From contig NZ_ARZY01000001.1 of the NCBI RefSeq assembly GCF_000568405.1, positions 62,001 through 126,000 on the forward strand: DNA of 64,000 nt, given 5' to 3'. The position numbers and the translations under genes were made by a program. Below, piece by piece: positions 1 to 7,364 of this stretch; position 1 is the stretch's first letter, and every line of letters starts with the position of its first letter. The notes under the pieces are model-generated. The model worked only from the letters and a program-made list of their open reading frames with translations. It had not been told where the DNA came from and searched no databases. The stretch is from Catenovulum agarivorans DS-2. GTDB taxonomy: Bacteria; Pseudomonadota; Gammaproteobacteria; Enterobacterales; Alteromonadaceae.

Positions 1-258
1 AAACCCTTTAATAAAACTATTATTGCTGCTGGCTGCTTTGTTTGTGTTGAGCTTATTTAACATTTGCTGTTTTTTATCAGCTGAGAGTTCTGGTGTTTGT
101 AAGCCAGCCAACTTAGTTAAATAAGCTTGGTGTTGCTCAAGCATGTGTTGGCATTCTGGGCAATTGGTTAAATGTGCGTCAACTTTTTGCTGCTCTAGGC
201 TGGTTAAATTGCCTTGGCAAACGTCGTTGATGTTTTGATGGATAAATTCGCAGTTCAT
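1..258 (-). CDS. Anti-sigma factor, zinc-finger N-terminus (partial)
   Basis: The reading frame starts with ATG at 258 and stays open to the window edge for 86 codons, so the C-terminus is missing. Residues 29-36 form the HX3CX2C motif (His29, Cys33, Cys36) of the ZAS/zf-HC2 fold that holds ECF sigma factors inactive; further cysteines lie at residues 3 and 14. It begins 21 bases after the stop of the ECF sigma gene on the same strand, with a GAGA-like ribosome site, which is the standard sigma/anti-sigma operon. Known anti-sigmas of this type often carry a membrane helix after the zinc domain, but that part is not visible. The stimulus cannot be told from the sequence. Confidence 0.75.
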   Translation of the reverse strand, partial: MNCEFIHQNINDVCQGNLTSLEQQKVDAHLTNCPECQHMLEQHQAYLTKLAGLQTPELSADKKQQMLNKLNTNKAASSNNSFIKGF

Positions 259-279
259 AATTAAGTTCTCACACATTAG

Positions 280-837
280 TTACATACAATGACGTGATTG
301 GATATCAGATGGTTGCAAATTAAATAAAATTTTTAATTTAGCTCTTGCGCGGTGCAAATCAGACTTAAGTGTACCGACAGGTTTTTGCATGATTTCGGCA
401 AGTTCCACCAGCGTATAACCATTGATGTCATGCATGGTAACGAGAGCTCGCTGGTTGGAATTCAACTGTGATAAACCTGCCAAAACTTGTTGGTGGGTTA
501 ACAACAACTCGTGCTCTGGGGTTGCTTGGGTCAGGGGGATCTGTTGTTCGTCGTCTAGGCTATCAATCAGTGGGCGTGACTTTTGTTGGCGATACTGGTC
601 GACAAACTTGTTGTAGAGGCAGCGCATTATCCAAGCTTTGGTTTTTTCTGCTTGCTGTAACTTTGTTAGGTTTTTGAACAGTTCAGCCAATACCTCTTGT
701 ACTAGATCTTCTGCGTCTTCTGTATTACCTGTGTATTGATAAGCGACTTTAAACATCAGGTTTAAATATGGCTCAACAATTTGTTCGAAACTTTGTTGTT
801 TGTTGTTGCCAAACAGCAGTGACACAACCTTGTTCAT
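280..837 (-). CDS. ECF-type RNA polymerase sigma factor
   Basis: This 185-residue protein has the two conserved parts of group IV sigma-70 factors and nothing else. Region 2 spans about residues 15-85, with the NTEDAEDLVQEV segment typical of regions 2.2/2.3 and a basic segment near residue 75. Region 4 spans about 125-175, with a helix-turn-helix reading YTLVELAEIMQKPVGTLKS. It directs core polymerase to a small regulon and should be restrained by the zinc-finger protein encoded just downstream. It starts with ATG at 837. Upstream is a possible self-recognised promoter (864..901). The family is certain; the signal and target genes are unknown. Confidence 0.93.
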   Translation of the reverse strand: MNKVVSLLFGNNKQQSFEQIVEPYLNLMFKVAYQYTGNTEDAEDLVQEVLAELFKNLTKLQQAEKTKAWIMRCLYNKFVDQYRQQKSRPLIDSLDDEQQIPLTQATPEHELLLTHQQVLAGLSQLNSNQRALVTMHDINGYTLVELAEIMQKPVGTLKSDLHRARAKLKILFNLQPSDIQSRHCM

Positions 838-863
838 ATTCGCGACGCTACATTTTTTTATTC

Positions 864-901
864 ATTATATAGGTATAACGAAGCGCAGCTAAAAAGGTTG
901 C
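864..901 (-). promoter_or_regulatory. Promoter of the ECF sigma gene, possibly autoregulated
   Basis: On the minus strand a GCAACC element (896-901) is followed after 15 bases by CGTTA (876-880). An AAC-type -35 and a CGT-type -10 at this spacing are common for ECF-dependent, self-regulated promoters. A perfect TATAAT (864-869) also lies here but has no good -35, so vegetative transcription is an alternative. Confidence 0.4.
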
Positions 902-941
902 AAATTATTTGAATTATTTTTTGGGAAGAGAGCAAGTAGAT

Positions 942-975
942 AAAAAAAGCCCCACTGGCATCCTACTAGTGGGGC
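942..975 (-). terminator. Rho-independent terminator after xylA
   Basis: On the minus strand the stem GCCCCACT (968-975) pairs perfectly with AGTGGGGC (949-956) across an 11-base loop and is followed by a run of T. It lies 45 bases after the xylA stop and closes the xylBA transcript. Confidence 0.9.
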
Positions 976-1020
976 TAACACATGGGCTAGATTACTCTAA
1001 CAACAAGGAACTCTTTTCAA

Positions 1021-2355
1021 TTAAATATATTGATTGATGATGTTTTCGAACAATTCTTGTTTGCCTGAAATTTGTTCAGGTTCACCTACAGCTGCACCAA
1101 TTTCCGCTAGCTGTTCTAAAGTAAGTTTGCCATCAACAAAGTCTTTACCTTGACCTGACTCGAAAGTCTCGTAACGTTTGTTACGTAATTCAGTGTATTT
1201 AGACTTAGTTAATATTTCGTCAGCGATAATGAGTGAACGTGCAAATGTGTCCATACCACCAATGTGACCTAAGAAGATATCTTCCATATCTGTTGATTCA
1301 CGACGAGTTTTAGCATCAAAGTTAACGCCGCCACCTTGTAAACCACCAGCTTCTAAATAAACCAACATTGCTTCAACTGTTTCGTTGATGTTGTTCGGGA
1401 ATTGGTCTGTATCCCAGCTGTTTTGGTAGTCACCACGGTTTGCATCGATAGAGCCTAACATGTTGTTATCGGCTGCAACTTGCAATTCGTGTTGGAAAGT
1501 GTGGCTTGCAAGTGTTGCATGGTTAACTTCAATGTTTACTTTAAAGTCGTCTGTGCTTAGACCGTATTTTTGTAAGAAACCGGCTACAGTTGCTGTATCA
1601 AAGTCGTATTGATGCTTAGTCGGTTCCATTGGCTTAGGCTCAATGAAGAAAGTACCATTCCAACCTTGGCTGCGCATGTAGTCTTTAGCCATATGTAACC
1701 AACGAGCGAAGTTTTCTTGTTCGCGTTCCATCTTAGTATTCAATAAAGTGATGTAACCTTCACGGCCACCCCAGAATACGTAGTTTTCGCCGTTTAGCTT
1801 CATTGTTGCGTCCATCGCAATCTTGAGCTGAGCACCAGCACGCGCTAACGTTGGGAAGTGAGGGTTAGTGCCTGCACCATTCATATAACGTGGGTTAGAG
1901 AATAGGTTTGATGTACCCCAAAGCAATTTAACGCCTGATGCTTTTTGCTTCTCTAACGCGATATCTGTTATAAATTGAATTTTTTCTTCAAATTCACCGA
2001 CTGATGAATTCTCTTCGTCGATTAAATCAGTATCGTGGAAGCAGTAGTAAGGCAAACCCATCTTAGTAAAGAATTCAAACGCTGCATCCATTTTATCTGC
2101 TGCACGTTGCTTAGCAGAATTTGCATCGTTCCATGCAAAACGTTGTGGACCCGGGCCAAATGGGTCATGACCTTGACCACAGAAAGTGTGCCAGTAACAG
2201 CCAGAAAAACGTAACCATTCTTTCATGGTTTTGCCTGCAACTACGCGGTTTTCGTCGTACCATTTAAATGCAAATGGGTTGTCTGAATCTCGGCCTTCAA
2301 ATTCAATTTTGCCCACTGTAGGGAAAAATTCTTTATCACCTAAAATAATACTCAT
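1021..2355 (-). CDS. xylA: Xylose isomerase
   Basis: XylA interconverts D-xylose and D-xylulose in the cytoplasm using two divalent metal ions. The 444-residue length matches the long (class II) isomerases. Family landmarks are visible: FCFHD-like catalytic segment YYCFHDTDL near residue 103, the metal-site motif WGGREGY near 195, [15 protein letters not shown] near 238, and [10 protein letters not shown] near 303. It begins at ATG 2355 behind a GAGG ribosome site and follows xylB by 29 bases, so the two are cotranscribed. A strong terminator follows. No xylose transporter or xylosidase lies in this window, so uptake must be encoded elsewhere. Confidence 0.98.
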   Translation of the reverse strand: MSIILGDKEFFPTVGKIEFEGRDSDNPFAFKWYDENRVVAGKTMKEWLRFSGCYWHTFCGQGHDPFGPGPQRFAWNDANSAKQRAADKMDAAFEFFTKMGLPYYCFHDTDLIDEENSSVGEFEEKIQFITDIALEKQKASGVKLLWGTSNLFSNPRYMNGAGTNPHFPTLARAGAQLKIAMDATMKLNGENYVFWGGREGYITLLNTKMEREQENFARWLHMAKDYMRSQGWNGTFFIEPKPMEPTKHQYDFDTATVAGFLQKYGLSTDDFKVNIEVNHATLASHTFQHELQVAADNNMLGSIDANRGDYQNSWDTDQFPNNINETVEAMLVYLEAGGLQGGGVNFDAKTRRESTDMEDIFLGHIGGMDTFARSLIIADEILTKSKYTELRNKRYETFESGQGKDFVDGKLTLEQLAEIGAAVGEPEQISGKQELFENIINQYI

Positions 2356-2384
2356 GGCTATTACCTCACTAATTGGGATCTAAC

Positions 2385-3875
2385 TTAAATAGATTTCTGT
2401 AAAAATTTCTTCCAGTTTTGATAGGCATTGGCATATGCATCTACTTTACTGGCTTCAGGTTCGTATTGAGCGCACAACTCTAAACCTTTAAACATTTCGT
2501 CGCGGTTGCTGTAGTAACCTAGACCGAATCCTGCACCGCGCGCTGCACCTTCTGCACCGTCGGTTTCATATAGTTCAACTGTTGTTTGGCAGCTATTTAC
2601 AAAAGCTTCAACAAAAATTGGACTCAAAAACATATTGCCTTTACCCGCGCGGATAACATTGCTGCTTACACCCATGTCTTTTAAAACATCAAAACCATAT
2701 TTAAGCGCAAACACTATGCCTTCTTGTGTGGCGCGTACCATGTGGCCGAGTTGATGACGGTTAAAATCTAAATTTTGAATATGGCCACCAACATTTTTAT
2801 TCTGTAATACACGCTCAGCACCATTCCCAAATGGCAACATGCTTAAACCATCTGAGCCTATAGCTACGTCTTTGGCTAGGTCGTTTAAAAGTGGGTAACT
2901 GACTTCTTGCCCTTGTACTGAAACAATTGAGCGCAACCAGCTAAATAAGCGGCCTGTGCCATTTACGCACAACAATACGCCGTTTGCGTTGTTGTCTGGT
3001 GTGCTTGATACGTGTTGGAAAGTGTTAACGCGTGAAGCTGAGTCATAGACGTTTTTATCTGTCACCGCGTAAATAACGCCTGATGTGCCAGCGGTTGCCG
3101 CGACTTCACCTGCTTGCATTACGTTTAATGACAACGCATTGTTTGGTTGGTCGCCACCACGGTAAGTTACTTTTATGCCTGCTCGTAATCCTAATTCAGC
3201 TGCAGCTTGTTGGCTTACACTGCCTTGGTCGCCAAAAGAAGGCACTATGGTTGGAATTAAATTTTGTTCAAATCCATAGTGGTTAATAATGTCGGTAGCA
3301 ACACTATTGTTTTCGAAATCCCACAAAATACCTTCACTTAGGCCGGAAGATGTTGTGGTAATATCGCCGGTTAGTTTCATCGCGATGTAGTCACCCGGCA
3401 ACATTATTTTGTCAATTTCTTGATAAACTTCGGGTTGGTTGTCCTTTACCCACTTTAATTTAGACGCGGTAAAGTTACCCGGTGAATTTAAAAATTGTTT
3501 TAAGCACTTCTCTTGGCCTAATTGGTTGAATGCTTGTTCACCAATTTCAACTGCGCGGCTGTCACACCAAATAATAGCAGGTCGCACAATTTGCTGATTT
3601 TTATCAACACAAACTAGGCCATGCATCTGATAAGAAATACCGATTGCTTCAATTTTTGTTGGGTCGACTTGTTCTAACGAAAACAGCTCTTGGCAGGCTT
3701 GTTTAATGCAGTCCCACCAAGTCTCTGGTGCTTGTTCAGCAAACCCTGCTTGTGGTGCTGAAATTGTTAGTTCAGTTTTTGGGTAGTGTGTGGAAGCAAT
3801 GCTTTTACCTGTTGCTGCATCTAAAATAGATGCCTTGGTTGACGAACTACCGATGTCTAAACCTAAAAAGTACAT
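2385..3875 (-). CDS. xylB: Xylulokinase (FGGY family)
   Basis: XylB phosphorylates D-xylulose to xylulose 5-phosphate, feeding the pentose phosphate pathway. The N-terminus shows the FGGY/ASKHA phosphate loop LGLDIGSSSTK, and about residue 75 reads GISYQMHGLV, typical of xylulokinase. The C-terminal nucleotide-binding half contains GAEGAARGAG near residue 440. The frame can be opened by GTG at 3881, but ATG at 3875 has the better-spaced AGG ribosome site and starts directly at MYFLGLD, so it is preferred (496 residues). First gene of the xylB-xylA operon; a sigma-70 promoter with a repeated TGGTTAGC element lies upstream. Confidence 0.96.
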   Translation of the reverse strand: MYFLGLDIGSSSTKASILDAATGKSIASTHYPKTELTISAPQAGFAEQAPETWWDCIKQACQELFSLEQVDPTKIEAIGISYQMHGLVCVDKNQQIVRPAIIWCDSRAVEIGEQAFNQLGQEKCLKQFLNSPGNFTASKLKWVKDNQPEVYQEIDKIMLPGDYIAMKLTGDITTTSSGLSEGILWDFENNSVATDIINHYGFEQNLIPTIVPSFGDQGSVSQQAAAELGLRAGIKVTYRGGDQPNNALSLNVMQAGEVAATAGTSGVIYAVTDKNVYDSASRVNTFQHVSSTPDNNANGVLLCVNGTGRLFSWLRSIVSVQGQEVSYPLLNDLAKDVAIGSDGLSMLPFGNGAERVLQNKNVGGHIQNLDFNRHQLGHMVRATQEGIVFALKYGFDVLKDMGVSSNVIRAGKGNMFLSPIFVEAFVNSCQTTVELYETDGAEGAARGAGFGLGYYSNRDEMFKGLELCAQYEPEASKVDAYANAYQNWKKFLQKSI

Positions 3876-3933
3876 AACCACTTAACCTATTTAAATTCTG
3901 CGCGACAGTGCGCGGTCGTTTAACTTGGAATTA

Positions 3934-3962
3934 AGTTTATGGTTAGCGAAAAAAACCAACAA
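3934..3962 (-). promoter_or_regulatory. xylBA promoter with candidate operator
   Basis: On the minus strand TTGTTG (3957-3962) and TAAACT (3934-3939) are 17 bases apart, a good sigma-70 spacing. The plus-strand octamer TGGTTAGC lies inside the spacer (3940-3947) and recurs at 4008-4015, suggesting a regulator site. The rest of the 3876-4190 gap shows no open reading frame of note. Confidence 0.45.
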
Positions 3963-4190
3963 GTAGCAAAATTCGTTGTTTTAGTATGAAATTTTGTTTT
4001 AACGGTTTGGTTAGCTATTTTTGTTAGTTTGGCGGGGTAGGGCGCTCAGGATTAACCTCAAAAGGCGCAAAAATGCATGCGAGGAGTCAGCACAACCTAG
4101 AGTTTGTGAAAAAAAATCGAAGTTTTAACAGTATGTTTTAATTGAACGGCTGGTTGAAACTTATGCCAACCAGCACTGTAGCGAACTGGA

Positions 4191-4565
4191 TTAATGCTCT
4201 TCAACACCTAACAGTTCATGATACTCTTCTTCGATATCGTGCAAGGCTTTTAATTGAGGTTTAATGTTTTCGATATTGCCTTGTGACAGGGCCAATTTAA
4301 TCGCTTGAATTTCGCCAAGCAGTTTTTCCATACCTTCATCGTAGTTTGCCTGATCTTCAGCTTTCACTTTTTGCTGTTTTGCAAACAATACATGTTCTTC
4401 TAATTGAGCAATTAACTGTTGTTTATCGGCAACAGTTTCAGCTTGTTTTAAACTTTTGTAGGTGTCTCCCATTGACTCCATAGCTTCATGAATTGGGTTA
4501 GGTTTGCTACAAGCCATTAAGAATGCAGACGTCAATACCGCGGTTATTAGTAATTTTTTATTCAT
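4191..4565 (-). CDS. Cytochrome b562-family lipoprotein
   Basis: The 124-residue protein starts at ATG 4565 behind AAGGAAG; the frame is open further upstream but without a better start. It opens with a lipoprotein signal ending in the lipobox LMAC, so it should be anchored in the envelope. The mature part is an all-helical, charged four-helix-bundle sequence. AMESMGDTYKSL resembles the first helix of E. coli cytochrome b562 (NMETLNDNLKV, with the haem-ligand Met), and EEEYHELL resembles its last helix with the ligand His (NAYHQKY). Both axial ligands are therefore present, so haem b binding is likely. It stands alone, with no obvious redox partner next to it. Confidence 0.7.
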   Translation of the reverse strand: MNKKLLITAVLTSAFLMACSKPNPIHEAMESMGDTYKSLKQAETVADKQQLIAQLEEHVLFAKQQKVKAEDQANYDEGMEKLLGEIQAIKLALSQGNIENIKPQLKALHDIEEEYHELLGVEEH

Positions 4566-4728
4566 TTTTGACTTCCTTAAAATTATTCGGTCAACAGACC
4601 TTAGCGCAACTTTAGACGCTATCGCCGTTTGGTGCAATACGTAGCGAATTATTAGTTGCAAAATGTAAACGTTTTATGCGTTAATTGCTGGCGCTTTGTA
4701 CACAAAATAACTAGATTAAAAACGAATT

Positions 4729-5829
4729 ATGAAAATTTTTTTAAACACATGGAAAAAAACGGCAATAGCAGCTTCTGCTGCAATATGTTTACACGCACCC
4801 GCGCAGGCGGCTGACTACTTTATTTTAGGTGCAGATTCTGAAACAGAGTCTGGTGTATATCAACTAACTATTGAATCTTACACTAATAAGGCATACCAAT
4901 TAGAACGGCTTATAGCAACGCAGGACCCATCCTATATTGCTATGAGTTCTGACTATCAATCCCTATTTGCAGTAAACGAAGAAGCAAATTCGGGTGTATT
5001 TGCTTTTAATTATACTAATGGCCACTGGACAAAGGCTGGGCAAATTGAAGGCTTGGGAGATTATCCTTGTTATGTCAGTTGGAATGGTATTCGTAATCAA
5101 TTGGCGGTTGCGACGTATGTTTCACCTAACTATTCTGTGATTGACTATACAGACAACCAATTAAGTTTATCTGGGCAAGTTATTCATAGTGGTGCTGGGC
5201 CGCATAAGCGCCAAGAAGCACCTCATCCACATTGGATGGGCTGGTCACCAGAAGGGCAATTTTTATATGGTGTGGACTTAGGCACAGATCAAATATTACA
5301 GTTTAGCCAGCAAAATGGTCAGTGGAATGCAAAAGTTGCCGCTAGTTTACAAGCGGGAGATGGCCCTCGTCATTTGGCTTTTCACCCAACTAAAAATTAT
5401 GCTTATGTGTTAAATGAGTTATCCAATACTTTGGTCGCTTATGAGCAATCAGTTGTTGATGGTTCGCTAACGCAAATTCAGCGCGTGAATACGTTGTCGA
5501 CTGATAAAAAGTCGCAAGCTGCTGCCATTCGTTTATCTGCGGACGGTAAGTTTATTTACTTAACTAACCGTGGTGAAAATTCAATCGCAGTATTTAAGGT
5601 GTTAAATTCTGGCGAAGTTCAGCTGGTGCAGCACATTAGCACTAATGGTAATTGGCCACGTGATTTTAACTTTAGCTATAAACAAGATTATTTGCTTGTT
5701 GCCAATCGTAAAAGTGACAATTTAGCTGTTTATAGCCGTGATAAAGACACTGGCAAGTTAACTGATTTGGCTTTTGATATTAAAGCTGACAATGTTAAGT
5801 TTGTTCAAGGCGTACCGGCGGGATATTAA
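4729..5829 (+). CDS. Exported beta-propeller lactonase (Pgl/YbhE-like)
   Basis: A 366-residue protein with a clear signal peptide (about residues 1-27, ending AQA). The rest resembles the seven-bladed lactonase family that includes 6-phosphogluconolactonase YbhE. Blade-like repeats include GDGPRHLAFHPTKNYAYVLNE near residue 210, ending in the family's RHLAFHP-type strand, and AAAIRLSADGKFIYLTNRG near 263. Export is odd for a phosphogluconolactonase, because that substrate is cytoplasmic. A periplasmic sugar lactone or another cyclic ester is more likely, and a purely binding role cannot be excluded. It is a single-gene unit ending at a bidirectional terminator. Confidence 0.8.
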   Translation: MKIFLNTWKKTAIAASAAICLHAPAQAADYFILGADSETESGVYQLTIESYTNKAYQLERLIATQDPSYIAMSSDYQSLFAVNEEANSGVFAFNYTNGHWTKAGQIEGLGDYPCYVSWNGIRNQLAVATYVSPNYSVIDYTDNQLSLSGQVIHSGAGPHKRQEAPHPHWMGWSPEGQFLYGVDLGTDQILQFSQQNGQWNAKVAASLQAGDGPRHLAFHPTKNYAYVLNELSNTLVAYEQSVVDGSLTQIQRVNTLSTDKKSQAAAIRLSADGKFIYLTNRGENSIAVFKVLNSGEVQLVQHISTNGNWPRDFNFSYKQDYLLVANRKSDNLAVYSRDKDTGKLTDLAFDIKADNVKFVQGVPAGY

Positions 5830-5845
5830 TTGTATTGATTACTAA

Positions 5846-5869
5846 AAAGCGCGGTATAAACCGCGCTTT
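5846..5869. terminator. Bidirectional terminator between lactonase and ibpA
   Basis: AAAGCGCGGT (5846-5855) and ACCGCGCTTT (5860-5869) form a perfect 10-bp stem with a four-base loop. Tracts of A and T on both sides serve the two convergent genes; the T run is better on the minus strand. Confidence 0.8.
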
Positions 5870-5902
5870 ATCAAAGGTTGTTGAGTGTAAAATGACAGAA
5901 AA

Positions 5903-6373
5903 CTATTTGTTTTCTAACAGCCCATCCGTTGATTTTTTATTACCAATTGGAATGGTTTTTGGTTTAAGTGCTTCAGGCACTTCACGATATAAATCGATAT
6001 GCAACAAACCATTATCCATATCTGCACCACTTACTTTGATGTGGTCGCTCAATTGGAATTTTCTTTCAAAATTGCGCTCAGAAATTCCTTTGTAGATAAA
6101 GCGCTTTTCATCATCTTTTTGTTGTTGCTCTGCGTTGTTTTCTTTACGCCCAGTCACAGTTAGCGTGTTATTTTCTAAATTAATCTCAAGTTCATCATCT
6201 GCAAAGCCCGCTACTGCTAGCGTAATACGGTATTTATCTTCTGCAGTTAGTTCAATATTGTATGGTGGATAACCTGCTGATTTATCAGAGCGTGCAGCAG
6301 AGTCCATTAAGTTAGCTAGATGGTCAAAACCAATAAATGAACGGTATAATGGAGTAAAGTCTAAAGTTTTCAT
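5903..6373 (-). CDS. ibpA: Small heat-shock protein (Hsp20/IbpA)
   Basis: IbpA is an ATP-independent holdase that binds unfolding proteins and passes them to DnaK/ClpB. The N-terminus (DFTPLYRSFIGFDHL) matches the E. coli IbpA/B start closely. The alpha-crystallin domain spans about residues 35-130, with GYPPYNIEL, VAGFADDELEI and ISERNFERKFQL all conserved. The I-x-I-like tail TIPIGN is present. The ATG at 6373, behind GAGGA, is preferred to an upstream in-frame start because it begins at the conserved N-terminus (156 residues). A sigma-32 promoter and a leader with two similar hairpins lie upstream, indicating heat control at both transcription and translation. Confidence 0.95.
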   Translation of the reverse strand: MKTLDFTPLYRSFIGFDHLANLMDSAARSDKSAGYPPYNIELTAEDKYRITLAVAGFADDELEINLENNTLTVTGRKENNAEQQQKDDEKRFIYKGISERNFERKFQLSDHIKVSGADMDNGLLHIDLYREVPEALKPKTIPIGNKKSTDGLLENK

Positions 6374-6376
6374 AAT

Positions 6377-6446
6377 CATATCCTCGCTATTAAGCAATAT
6401 GGTAAAGTTTGATTTTTAGCTCACTTCCTCACTATTGAGCGAAGTG
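6377..6446 (-). promoter_or_regulatory. ibpA leader: candidate ROSE-like RNA thermometer
   Basis: On the minus strand the bases before the ibpA start fold as CAUAU-UGCU-UAAU-AGCG-AGG-AUAUG (6377-6401), placing the Shine-Dalgarno AGGA in or beside the stem. A UUGCU element, conserved in ROSE thermometers, sits opposite. A second hairpin CACTTC...GAAGTG (6422-6446) lies upstream and is a near copy of the first (16 of 20 bases from 6440 versus 6395). The fold was judged by eye. Confidence 0.5.
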
Positions 6447-6482
6447 AAGTTTGGTTAGACCCGTTACCGGCGTCTAATATAG

Positions 6483-6510
6483 ATATAGGGTGGTTATTTT
6501 GCCTTTCAAG
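6483..6510 (-). promoter_or_regulatory. Sigma-32 heat-shock promoter of ibpA
   Basis: On the minus strand CTTGAAA (6504-6510), then 13 bases, then CCCTATAT (6483-6490). The sigma-32 consensus is CTTGAAA, 11-16 bases, CCCCATNT, so the -35 is perfect and the -10 differs at one defined base. The element overlaps the ribosome site of the divergent yjjV. Confidence 0.85.
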
Positions 6511-6518
6511 GCTTTTTT

Positions 6519-7349
6519 ATGAAATTTTTTGATTCACACTGTCATTTGGATTTATTGGGCGTTACAAAGCCGCTAGCAGACGTATTTGAGTTGGCTTATA
6601 AAAACCGCGTGCATTCAATGCTGATTCCAGCAACAACCCAAGAAAGCTGGAAGAGAATTGACGACCTAATTGATCATCAACTAGCAAATAAAAGCGCAAA
6701 AACACAACCGCTCAAGTTGTATAAAGCGTATGGATTTCACCCGTACTTTTTAGCGCAACATCAACTTTCAACAGTGGTCGACAATTTAGTGTATCAACTG
6801 CAACAAGCTGACAAAGCTTGTGTAGCAGTTGGAGAGGTTGGTTTAGATTATGCTAGTCAAGTTTGTTCAAATCAGCAGGTCAAACAGCGTCAGCGCCATT
6901 TATTTTGTCAGCAAATAGAGATTGCCAATCAATTTAAAAAACCACTGATTATCCATCACAGAAAAAGCATTGATGATATTTGTAAATATCTTAAGCAGCA
7001 TCATTTTCACTACGGGGGAGTTGTGCATGCGTTTTCAGGTAGTGTGCAACAAGCTAAAAATTTAATCGACTTAGGGTTTTATTTAGGCATAGGCGGCACT
7101 ATTACCTACAGTAGAGCAAATAAAACCAAACAAGCGATTCAGGCGGTCGGCGCTGCGCGTTTATTGTTAGAAACGGATAGTCCTGATATGCCTATTTGTG
7201 GCAAACAGGGGCAGGTTAATGAACCGGGGTTTATCCCACAAATATTTTATGTGCTGCATAATTTGCTCAAACATCAAAGCGAATACAGGCAAGCGGATCG
7301 GCTTGCGCAGCAGCTTTGGCAAAACACGCACCAGTGTTTTTCGCTTTGA
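6519..7349 (+). CDS. yjjV: TatD-family metal-dependent hydrolase (YjjV-like)
   Basis: The 276-residue protein belongs to the TatD family of metal-dependent nucleases/amidohydrolases. Metal ligands are visible in order: SHCHLD (His7, His9), VGEVGLDY near residue 107 (Glu), IIHH near 147, VVHAFSG near 173, and the terminal aspartate in ETDSPDMP near 224. The stretch GGTITYSRANKT and the following ETDSPDMP match YjjV more closely than TatD or YcfH. It starts at ATG 6519 with AAGG seven bases upstream. It is divergent from ibpA and convergent with the barrel-SPOR gene. The true substrate of YjjV proteins is poorly known. Confidence 0.88.
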   Translation: MKFFDSHCHLDLLGVTKPLADVFELAYKNRVHSMLIPATTQESWKRIDDLIDHQLANKSAKTQPLKLYKAYGFHPYFLAQHQLSTVVDNLVYQLQQADKACVAVGEVGLDYASQVCSNQQVKQRQRHLFCQQIEIANQFKKPLIIHHRKSIDDICKYLKQHHFHYGGVVHAFSGSVQQAKNLIDLGFYLGIGGTITYSRANKTKQAIQAVGAARLLLETDSPDMPICGKQGQVNEPGFIPQIFYVLHNLLKHQSEYRQADRLAQQLWQNTHQCFSL

Positions 7350-7364
7350 GGTGTGTTAATCAGA

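Noticed and set aside
3083-3286. Open frame on the plus strand inside xylB
   Set aside because: It is a low-complexity Leu/His-rich translation of the antisense of a well-conserved gene, with no ribosome site.
5835-6095. Plus-strand frame running through the terminator into ibpA
   Set aside because: It crosses a strong terminator hairpin and is antisense to ibpA.
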